This document shows positions 7,932-14,922 of a stretch of DNA of 64,000 nt, in pieces. The DNA is from DATHXC01 sp035459965 (GTDB lineage: Bacteria; Pseudomonadota; Gammaproteobacteria; Burkholderiales; Methylophilaceae): positions 124,001 through 188,000 of the forward strand of contig DATHXC010000005.1 of assembly GCA_035459965.1 (NCBI GenBank), given 5' to 3'. Position 1 is the stretch's first letter. Every line of letters starts with the position of its first letter. The notes beneath the pieces are model-generated. The model was not told the DNA's origin, made no database searches, and worked only from the letters and a program-made list of their open reading frames with translations. Made by a program: the position numbers and the translations under genes.

Positions 7932-9425
7932 CTAATAGATATCTCTTCTATATCGTCCTGAAGTTGCCAGCGCAGCCAAAATATCTTCGCCAAGAATGTT
8001 GCCAAGCACATGGTGCACAGCTGGCGCCATGCCCGTAGCACTACCGCAAACTAGGATAGCGGCACCCGCATTTATCCAGTCTTTTAATTCATTAGCGGTG
8101 TTGAGAAGAATATCCTGCACATAAACTGCTGCAGCCTGATCACGCGAGTAAGCAATATCCAGCCTGGCTAGGCTTCCCTGCTGCTTAAATTCCTGCAGCT
8201 CTTTCATAAAATAAGCATCATAAGCAGCATTACGCTCACCAAAAATCAGCCAATGGCGTTGCTGGCCAGCACGCACACTTGCTTGCAAATGCGCACGCAA
8301 CCCTGCGATGCCCGTACCATTACCAATTAGGATAAGAGGAATGGCCTGTGCTGGCGGATGAAACATGGGATTAGAGCGTATACGCAAGGCAACTTCGGCG
8401 CCTATGCCCACATACTCTGTAAGCCAGCCTGAACCATGCCCAAGCTGCCCATCGGCATTGCGCACCTGGCGAACGACCAGTTCCAGGCCGTCTTCGGGCA
8501 AAGACGCGATGGAATATTCACGGTGTGGCAATAACTTTAAATAGGCAGCCAGTTCGGATGGCGGCAATGCTCGTAGCGCATCAATTTCGGCACTAGTATG
8601 TGGCAGCAACTTGTCGGTCAGCCATATATTCCAGGGAGTACCTTGCTCATCGGCTACGCCGATATGAGTCAGGTTTAACGCATCCATAAAAGCTACAATC
8701 ACACCCGGATCATTGCGCGGACCAATCTCAGCAATATCACCAGCCAACCAGCCCTCATGTGCTTGCAAGGCTTCAAGCTTGAGGTGATAAACCGGGCCAC
8801 CGGCACTTCCGGGGTTCAGCAAGCTACGCTCTACCAGTCGCCAGGGTTGATATTCAGGCGCACTCCAGTCTGCAGTTTCCGTCATGCCGGTAAGCAGCCC
8901 CAACTGCGACTGCCAATGGCGCAAAGCCCCGGCATCACTATTATCGACTTCTACCATATCGAAGATCGGTAACGCATGTGAATGCTGAAGCCAGGCATCC
9001 AGCGTATGGCCGAAACCACAGAAATAGGAGTAACGCCTGTCGCCTAGCGCAAGCAGGCCATATTCCAGTGATTGAAAATCGGCATCGCTCGCCATTACAT
9101 TGAGCACAAAATCCGTCGCCGTATCAGGCGGATCACCTTCGCCCGTGGTGCTGACAATAAACAACACGCGTTTATAGCGCTTTAACTCATCTGAAGTTAC
9201 TTCATTGAGCGCACTAACCCTGACATCCTTTCTGGCAGAACGTATGGTGTCAGCTGTCTGCTGGGCAAGCTGTTCGGCGTGCCCAGTCTGGCTCGCAAAT
9301 GCTACCAGAATATCCGTCGCTTTTTTCTTGGTGATGGCATCTGGCTGGCGACTCCTGCGAAAACACCATACAGAAAACAGTATATAAGCAGCTACGATAA
9401 CTAAGGCGAGCAATGACCGACTCAA
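7932..9425 (-). CDS. Membrane-anchored CysJ-like flavoprotein reductase
   Basis: 497 residues. An N-terminal helix (LLALVIVAAYILFSVWCF) anchors a flavodoxin domain (about 37-180: VAFASQTGHAEQLAQ, STTGEGDPPD, LLALGDRRYSYFCGFG), then an FAD-binding ferredoxin-reductase-type domain (REYSIAS) and an NADPH domain (LILIGNGTGIAGLRAHL, LIFGERN), ending YRRDIY as in sulfite reductase flavoprotein. It should pass electrons from NADPH through FAD and FMN to a partner. As the last gene of the PepSY/DUF2271/DUF4198/ApbE operon under a Fur box, its likely role is feeding electrons to an extracytosolic ferric reductase rather than to sulfite. It overlaps apbE by 4 bases. Confidence 0.9.
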   Translation of the reverse strand: MSRSLLALVIVAAYILFSVWCFRRSRQPDAITKKKATDILVAFASQTGHAEQLAQQTADTIRSARKDVRVSALNEVTSDELKRYKRVLFIVSTTGEGDPPDTATDFVLNVMASDADFQSLEYGLLALGDRRYSYFCGFGHTLDAWLQHSHALPIFDMVEVDNSDAGALRHWQSQLGLLTGMTETADWSAPEYQPWRLVERSLLNPGSAGGPVYHLKLEALQAHEGWLAGDIAEIGPRNDPGVIVAFMDALNLTHIGVADEQGTPWNIWLTDKLLPHTSAEIDALRALPPSELAAYLKLLPHREYSIASLPEDGLELVVRQVRNADGQLGHGSGWLTEYVGIGAEVALRIRSNPMFHPPAQAIPLILIGNGTGIAGLRAHLQASVRAGQQRHWLIFGERNAAYDAYFMKELQEFKQQGSLARLDIAYSRDQAAAVYVQDILLNTANELKDWINAGAAILVCGSATGMAPAVHHVLGNILGEDILAALATSGRYRRDIY

Positions 9426-10447
9426 GCTTCGTCCTCCTCTGCCATCGCCAATAACACTGGCGAGCTATATTGGACGGGCTTGCCAGCCTCCAATACCGTG
9501 AATACAGCTGCGAGATTACGGTGCGTTGCATACTCCATACCTGCCTTAACCCCCAATACGGTAAGTGCAGTGGCAAATGCATCTGCCTGCATACAGGATT
9601 CATGGAGAACGGTAACAGCATTCGGCGCATGCGATACCGGGTAGCCAGTTCGCGGGTCAATCGTGTGTGAATAACGCACACCGTCATGTTCGAAATATCG
9701 GCGGTAGTCGCCGGAGGTAGCCACAGCCAGACCATGCAATGCAGCGATTGTTTGGGCATCATCATCGACCAGCACAGGGCACTCCAGTGCCACCCACCAG
9801 GGCTGGCCATCAGGTTTGATGCCATAACCATAGAGCTCGCCACCCACTTCTACCAGAAAATTCCCAATGCCGTTTTTTTGCAGACTACTGGCAATCAGGT
9901 CTACGCTATATCCCTTGGCGATACCGGAAAAATCTATGTATAAACCGCCCGGCTGCTGGATGCTGTTGTCTTGCAACACGATGCGCCACCATCCGCAGAG
10001 TGCTTTAGACTCTGTGATACTGGACTGGGTTGGGGGAATAGTTCGTTCTTGCTCAGGTCCGAAGCCCCACAGGTTGACCAGCGGGCCAACTGTAGGATCG
10101 AAAGCACCCTTTGAATCGGCAGCGATGGCCAGTGCGCAATCAAATACCTTTGCAGCATGCTGCGGTAACTGGTGACTGCTTCCTGTCGGCGCCGAATTAA
10201 ACCGACTTAACCATGAGTCCGGCTGCCAGGTGCTCATCTCTGCAATGACCAGGGCAATCGCCTCATCTACCAATGCGGCGACTGAATTTCGGCTGGGCTT
10301 ACCCTCACCAACCCAATTGCCCTCATCCACCCACTTGATTGCCAAGCGGGTGCCCATGGCATGCCCACCAATTTCAAGCACCTCGCCTTGAGGCAGGCGA
10401 GTTGGCAGCCCCGCCAATTGCGGTGGTATAAGAATACGACGTTGCAA
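9422..10447 (-). CDS. apbE: FAD:protein FMN transferase (ApbE), apparently without signal peptide
   Basis: 341 residues. ApbE transfers FMN from FAD to a Thr or Ser of a target protein. Seen: the conserved GHAMGTRLAI near the N-terminus, GGLYIDFSGIAKGYSVDLI, FLVEVGGELYGYG, and YSHTIDPRTGYPV followed by ATALTVLG. Only a TTG start (10447) gives the full fold, and the frame is closed by a stop at 10475. No signal peptide or lipobox can therefore precede it, although family members are usually periplasmic lipoproteins. It begins 4 bases after the DUF4198 stop. The likely substrate is the DUF2271 protein two genes upstream. Confidence 0.92.
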   Translation of the reverse strand: MQRRILIPPQLAGLPTRLPQGEVLEIGGHAMGTRLAIKWVDEGNWVGEGKPSRNSVAALVDEAIALVIAEMSTWQPDSWLSRFNSAPTGSSHQLPQHAAKVFDCALAIAADSKGAFDPTVGPLVNLWGFGPEQERTIPPTQSSITESKALCGWWRIVLQDNSIQQPGGLYIDFSGIAKGYSVDLIASSLQKNGIGNFLVEVGGELYGYGIKPDGQPWWVALECPVLVDDDAQTIAALHGLAVATSGDYRRYFEHDGVRYSHTIDPRTGYPVSHAPNAVTVLHESCMQADAFATALTVLGVKAGMEYATHRNLAAVFTVLEAGKPVQYSSPVLLAMAEEDEA

Positions 10448-10451
10448 GGCT

Positions 10452-11264
10452 TTACTGCGGCTGCACTTCCAGCGTTACGCTGTAGGAAAGGCTACGTTCC
10501 GTGGCTTGTTTGTTGCTGACATTCTTGTCTTTAAGCTCAGCATCCATGTAATACATACCAGGTTGGGACCAGCTCACTTTCACCTTACCCTGCTTGTCCG
10601 ACTTGTAACGTATTTCGCCCAAGGCATTACGGTAACGGCTCTGCCCAGTGACGACTTCGACTTCAACGTCCGCGACAGGCTTACCATCAACCAGCACCTG
10701 AAACTCCGCAGGTTCGCCCATGACCAGATCATTAGGATGCGTGATGGACATAACTTCCAGGCCCACGCCGGTAGGCTTGACCGATGAAGGAGCACCCATG
10801 GTCACAAAAGTCATGACATGCGCCACCGATTCACCAATTTGTAAGTCTTGGGCATTGGCGGGCACTTCTTTGGCAAAAGCTTCGGCAGTACCCATGAAAC
10901 GCTTGGTCTTGCCATCTTCCTTCCAGTTAGCGCGCAATCCGCTACGCAGGATATCGAATATATATGTTCCTTTTTTTTCCAGCTTCAGGTCAAACGTTGC
11001 ACGCAGCTCCCCTTTTGAAACATTGACAGCCTCGGGATGGCTGCCGTCAGGGGCAGTAATGACAAGCGTATCGAGCGCCAAAGGGCGATGCGTGAAATGA
11101 AAAATATCATTGGATACAGCAGCGTCGAATGTCACGAACTGAGCAGCTGACAATACAGTACTGGAGGGCAAAAGCCACACGCTATGCGCCTGCGCCGAAC
11201 CGGCCGTTAACGCAGCTGCAGCCAAACTGATTGATAACAAGGTACGTTTGAAAGTTGGGTACAT
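10452..11264 (-). CDS. DUF4198 periplasmic protein
   Basis: 270 residues from the ATG at 11264, chosen because GGAGA lies 6 bases before it. The longer TTG frame would contain that site. A signal peptide (KRTLLSISLAAAALTAGSAQA) ends before the typical mature start HSVWLLPSS of DUF4198, a family of Ig/transthyretin-like domains often linked to metal uptake. Strand-rich repeats include ITAPDGSHPEAVNV, EFQVLVDGKPVADVEVEVV and GMYYMDAELKDK. Its exact role is unknown. It lies inside the Fur-type flavin operon. Confidence 0.87.
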   Translation of the reverse strand: MYPTFKRTLLSISLAAAALTAGSAQAHSVWLLPSSTVLSAAQFVTFDAAVSNDIFHFTHRPLALDTLVITAPDGSHPEAVNVSKGELRATFDLKLEKKGTYIFDILRSGLRANWKEDGKTKRFMGTAEAFAKEVPANAQDLQIGESVAHVMTFVTMGAPSSVKPTGVGLEVMSITHPNDLVMGEPAEFQVLVDGKPVADVEVEVVTGQSRYRNALGEIRYKSDKQGKVKVSWSQPGMYYMDAELKDKNVSNKQATERSLSYSVTLEVQPQ

Positions 11265-11286
11265 GGAAATTCTCCGCAAGATGAAA

Positions 11287-11808
11287 TTAAGGCTTAATGT
11301 CTACGCTCACAGCACCCAGTTCCTGGGTTCCAGCAGCCTTCTGCGTCTCCGCTTTGGCAACTGGCCAATTAAAAGGAACACGCACCAGCTCGTGGCCGCC
11401 TTTTTCTCGTGCAGCTTCTACTACCAGGCGATATTCGCCTTTTTCCAGGGATGCCAGCGCTTTGTCATTAAAGCTAATGGTATGTTCGCCCACAGGACGC
11501 GTTGCCCCGGTAATGCCATCAAGTGGCAATTGCACATCACGTCCGCCTTTGCGCCACCACTGGCGTAAATCCTTCATCCATTTGTTGCCCGCACCCTCTG
11601 GGCCGGATTTCTGGCTATACCAAAGCGCCAGGTTCTGGGCGATGCTCTGATCAGTACGCTCGATCCATACCGCCACATAAGGGCGATGATATTCCGACGC
11701 ATTGATCTGAGGCACGTTTATCTTCACACTCAGCTCAGCCGCCACACCTGGGTGTGCGAACAGGGCTGCAACTAGTGAAGGTAGTAAGACAGGAACCCAA
11801 TTACGCAT
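11287..11808 (-). CDS. DUF2271 exported protein with probable FMN attachment motif
   Basis: 173 residues with a signal peptide (about 1-24, cleaved after GVAA). The mature domain has PYVAVWIERTD, a Trp-rich stretch (KWMKDLRQWWRKGG) and DGITGAT at residues 97-103. That segment fits the Dxx(S/T)GAT pattern recognised by ApbE in NqrC-type proteins, with Thr103 as the candidate FMN-bearing residue. With apbE, a PepSY membrane protein and a CysJ-like reductase in the same operon, it probably carries electrons outside the cytoplasm. GGAGT lies before the ATG. Confidence 0.88.
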   Translation of the reverse strand: MRNWVPVLLPSLVAALFAHPGVAAELSVKINVPQINASEYHRPYVAVWIERTDQSIAQNLALWYSQKSGPEGAGNKWMKDLRQWWRKGGRDVQLPLDGITGATRPVGEHTISFNDKALASLEKGEYRLVVEAAREKGGHELVRVPFNWPVAKAETQKAAGTQELGAVSVDIKP

Positions 11809-11850
11809 AAATCAACTCCATTTAAAAAAATAAATTACCGAAAAATTCAG

Positions 11851-12477
11851 TTAGTGAATAAACAGAATGGCTAACACCAATGGCAACACAATGCCTAATC
11901 CAACCAGCGGCCATGTAGACGGCCTGTTCGATGAATGCATATAAAGCAGGCATAAACCGCTTAGACTGAATACAAGGGCTGCCACTGAAAAAACATCCAG
12001 AAACCAGCTCCATGCAACACCCGTATTGCGCCCTTTATGCAGGTCGTTTAGGTAAGAAACCCAGCCACGCCTGGTCAATTCGTAATTCAGCTCACCACTT
12101 TCCGTATCTATGGTGAGCCAGGCATCGCCGCCAGGACGCGGCAAGGAAACATAGACCTCACCATCCGACCATTCGGCCGACCTATTGGCTGCATCCACAT
12201 CCGTCGTTTTTGCAATCCACGTTGTAACCGATAAGGGCAATGGTGCTTTACTGCTGGCAGGCTGCACTTGTAAATCTTTCAGCACTACAGCTGGCAGGGT
12301 AACCATTTTTTTGCTAACTACTGGCTTGGCTTCAATATGGTCTGCATTATTCAGTGTCAGGCCAGTGATTGCGAAGAGCAACATACCAACCAGGCAAGCT
12401 GCAGAGCTTATCCAGTGCCACAAATAAAGCTGACGCAGCCAGAATGCCCGCTTTTGCTGATTAGTTGATGTTTGCAT
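11851..12477 (-). CDS. PepSY-associated membrane protein
   Basis: 208 residues. The first helix (WHWISSAACLVGMLLFAITGLTL) follows a basic N-terminus. A periplasmic PepSY-like domain contains PGGDAWLTIDTESGELNYE and RRGWVSYLNDLHKGRNTG. Two C-terminal helices follow (WSWFLDVFSVAALVFSLSGLCLLYM and PLVGLGIVLPLVLAILF). His residues near the helices (LWHW, DLHKG) could bind haem as in PepSY ferric reductases. It is the first gene of the five-gene reductase operon under a Fur box. No clear Shine-Dalgarno is seen, and a stable hairpin stands 9 bases before the ATG. Confidence 0.88.
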   Translation of the reverse strand: MQTSTNQQKRAFWLRQLYLWHWISSAACLVGMLLFAITGLTLNNADHIEAKPVVSKKMVTLPAVVLKDLQVQPASSKAPLPLSVTTWIAKTTDVDAANRSAEWSDGEVYVSLPRPGGDAWLTIDTESGELNYELTRRGWVSYLNDLHKGRNTGVAWSWFLDVFSVAALVFSLSGLCLLYMHSSNRPSTWPLVGLGIVLPLVLAILFIH

Positions 12478-12486
12478 TTACAGTTA

Positions 12487-12502
12487 GCGCAAGAAATTGC
12501 GC
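12487..12502 (-). other. Leader hairpin with GAAA/UUUC tetraloop before PepSY gene
   Basis: GCGCAA and TTGCGC form a perfect 6-bp stem around a four-base loop. It lies in the predicted 5' leader directly before the PepSY start codon, which lacks an obvious ribosome site, so it may influence translation initiation. No T run follows, so it is not a terminator. Confidence 0.6.
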
Positions 12503-12518
12503 TATGCTTTTTATTAGT

Positions 12519-12564
12519 TAATGAGAATTAATCTCATTATAGCAAATCGATATGCTAACGCTAA
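12519..12564 (-). promoter_or_regulatory. Promoter of PepSY/ApbE operon with Fur-box-like operator
   Basis: On the minus strand TTAGCG (12559-12564) and TATAAT (12536-12541), the latter preceded by an extended TGC, are 17 bases apart. A perfect inverted repeat, TAATGAGA and TCTCATTA around ATTAA (12519-12539), covers the -10 and start region. It resembles a Fur operator. Confidence 0.82.
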
Positions 12565-12685
12565 TAAAAGATTGTTAATGTAGCGTAATGCGCATCACCC
12601 TTAAGCTACGAAGCATCTAAATACTGATAGAAAACCCACACATAATGTCGCCCTATAAATACAAACATCAAAAAATTTGAGTAAT

Positions 12686-12718
12686 AAAAAAGCCCATTGC
12701 AGAGCAATGGGCTTTTTT
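12686..12718. terminator. Intrinsic terminator after htpG
   Basis: AAAAAAGCCCATTGC and its complement form a 15-bp stem with a three-base loop, flanked by A and T runs, so it can act on both strands. It lies 14 bases after the htpG stop and stops transcription before the PepSY operon promoter. Confidence 0.92.
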
Positions 12719-12731
12719 AGGTCTGATCAAT

Positions 12732-14621
12732 TTAAAGCGCTAATAAGCTATTCATGCGCCTGACAAAACTAGCCGGGTCCTCCAACTGGCCACCCTCTGC
12801 TAATAAAGCCTGATCGAATAGTACCTTGGACCAGTCAGCAAATTTTGACTCATCCTCGACACTATTAAGACGCTGCAATATTGCATGTTGCGGGTTGATT
12901 TCCAGCACCGGCTTGGTGGATGGTGTCTTTTGACCGGCGGCCTTGAGCAGTCTTTCCAGATTGCCTGACAGGTCATTTTCGCCACTCACCAAACAAGCAG
13001 GGGAGTCGGTCAGACGATGCGTGACGCGCACCTCTTTCACACTTTCACCCAAACTGGTCTGAATACGTTCAATCAACGACTTGAACTCATCTTCCACTTT
13101 CTTTTGTTGCTCTTTCTCGACCTCATCTTCCAACTGCCCCAAATCCAGATCGCCTTTGGCAACAGACTGCAGTTTCTTACCCTCAAACTCAGTCAGGCTA
13201 CCCAGCATCCATTCATCAACCCGATCAGATAACAGCAAGACTTCAATGCCTTTCTTGCGGAATATCTCCAGATGCGGGCTATGCTGTGCTGCAGCGAAGC
13301 TATCAGCAGTGATGTAGTAAATCTTGTCCTGCCCTTCTTTCAGGCGAGCAATGTAATCCTTAAATGACACCACTTGTGCATCGGTATCTGCATGCGTACT
13401 AGCGAAGCGCAGCAAGCTGGCAATTTTTTCCTTATTGCTAAAATCTTCACCTAGGCCTTCTTTCAACACGCGGCCAAACTCGCTCCAAAATGCGTTGTAT
13501 TGCTCTGGTTCATTCTCGGCCAAGTCTTCCAATAATCCCAGCACCTTCTTGACTGAACCAGCCTTGATTGCATCGATATCCTTGCTGTGTTGCAATATTT
13601 CACGAGATACATTCAATGGCAGGTCTGCACTATCAATTACACCACGCACAAAGCGTAAATATTGTGGCATGAGCTTTTCAGCATCTTCCATAATGAACAC
13701 GCGCTTCACATAAAGCTTGATGCCATGACGGCGCTCACGGTCATACAAATCAAATGGTGCTTTGCTTGGAACATATAACAGGGAAATATATTCCTGTTTG
13801 CCTTCAACCCGGTTATGGCTCCAGGTCAATGGCTCTTCAAAATCATGTGAAACGTGCTTATAGAATTCCTTGTATTCGTCTTCACTAATATCGTTTTTAG
13901 CACGCGCCCAAAGTGCAGAGGCTTTATTAACGGCCTCATCTTCCTCCGTAGGCACCTCTTCACCATCCTTCCATTCTGATTTTTTCATCATAATCGGCAA
14001 GGTAATATGGTCGGAATATTTGCGGATAATCGACTTCAGCTTCCAGTCGCTAAGAAATTCATCTTCGCCTTCGCGTAAGTGCAAGATGATTTCTGTACCA
14101 CGAGTTGTCTTGTCAGCAACTTCCAGCGTGTAATCACCCTCTCCTGCCGATTCCCAGCGAATAGCCTCGCTATCACTTGCACGACGCGTGATAAGCGTCA
14201 CCTTATCGGCAATAATAAATGAAGAGTAAAACCCTACCCCAAACTGGCCAATCAGATTGGCGTCCTTGGCTTGATCACCCGTCAGCGAGTTAAAAAACTC
14301 CTTGGTGCCGGACTTGGCAATGGTACCGATATTGGTGATTACTTCTTCGCGCGTCATGCCGATCCCGTTATCGGAGATGGTGACAGTGCGCGCAGCTTTA
14401 TCAAAAGCGACGCGAATCTTGAGCTCACTATCATCCTCATACAGGCCATTATTGGCTAATGCTTCAAAACGCAGCTTATCTGCCGCATCGCTGGCATTAG
14501 AGATCAGTTCACGCAAGACGATCTCCTTATTGCTATAAAGCGAATGGATCATTAATTGCAGCAACTGCTTTACTTCCGCCTGAAAACCTAAGGTTTCTTT
14601 CTGAATCGTCTCTGTGGACAT
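12732..14621 (-). CDS. htpG: Chaperone HtpG (Hsp90)
   Basis: 629 residues from the ATG at 14621, preferred because GGGAG lies 8 bases upstream. The ATG five codons earlier overlaps that site. The N-terminal GHKL ATPase shows LRELISNASDAADKLR, ISDNGIGMTREEVI, IAKSGTKEF and IGQFGVGFYSSFIIAD, followed by middle and C-terminal dimerisation domains. It is an ATP-dependent folding chaperone, normally under heat-shock control. It separates the receptor cluster from the reductase operon and has its own terminator. Confidence 0.98.
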   Translation of the reverse strand: MSTETIQKETLGFQAEVKQLLQLMIHSLYSNKEIVLRELISNASDAADKLRFEALANNGLYEDDSELKIRVAFDKAARTVTISDNGIGMTREEVITNIGTIAKSGTKEFFNSLTGDQAKDANLIGQFGVGFYSSFIIADKVTLITRRASDSEAIRWESAGEGDYTLEVADKTTRGTEIILHLREGEDEFLSDWKLKSIIRKYSDHITLPIMMKKSEWKDGEEVPTEEDEAVNKASALWARAKNDISEDEYKEFYKHVSHDFEEPLTWSHNRVEGKQEYISLLYVPSKAPFDLYDRERRHGIKLYVKRVFIMEDAEKLMPQYLRFVRGVIDSADLPLNVSREILQHSKDIDAIKAGSVKKVLGLLEDLAENEPEQYNAFWSEFGRVLKEGLGEDFSNKEKIASLLRFASTHADTDAQVVSFKDYIARLKEGQDKIYYITADSFAAAQHSPHLEIFRKKGIEVLLLSDRVDEWMLGSLTEFEGKKLQSVAKGDLDLGQLEDEVEKEQQKKVEDEFKSLIERIQTSLGESVKEVRVTHRLTDSPACLVSGENDLSGNLERLLKAAGQKTPSTKPVLEINPQHAILQRLNSVEDESKFADWSKVLFDQALLAEGGQLEDPASFVRRMNSLLAL

Positions 14622-14636
14622 TACATTTACTCCCAT

Positions 14637-14922
14637 CTACTAATTAACAATGATCAATTAACACTGTGCTAGATTTGGGGATGATGCGTGTGAATTTCAA
14701 GAGCGGCTTTATAAATATAAGCGCTCGAATTGAACCTGGACCAGCACTTTCTACTATTTTTTAAGCATAATATTTGCATTTGAGAATGATAATAATTATC
14801 ATTGCGAGTGAATTTGTAAAACTGTGTAAAGAAATTATCTCTTTTGAGAGGTAATTCAGCCCGCCAGTAATCAGTAAATTTCAAAGCTAGTCAGATAATC
14901 ACAAATAGGGGAAAGTTTTATC
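14637..14922. other. Intergenic region between htpG and siderophore receptor
   Basis: Divergent gap of 286 bases. It carries the htpG promoter region on the minus strand, where I see no confident heat-shock consensus, and the Fur-type receptor promoter listed separately at 14774-14803. GGGGAAAG stands before the receptor ATG. A 71-codon minus-strand frame here has no coding character. Confidence 0.6.
14774..14803 (+). promoter_or_regulatory. Receptor promoter with Fur box
   Basis: TTGCAT (14774-14779) and TATCAT (14797-14802) are 17 bases apart. The spacer and -10 contain GAGAATGATAATAATTATCA, a near-ideal Fur operator of repeated GATAAT/ATTATC units. This is the strongest of the four Fur-type sites in the window and stands about 115 bases before the receptor ATG. 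Confidence 0.88.

Noticed and set aside
9250..9843. 197-codon minus-strand frame across apbE and the flavoprotein gene
   Set aside because: It overlaps two well-supported genes in another frame and has Met/Trp/Arg-rich non-protein-like composition.
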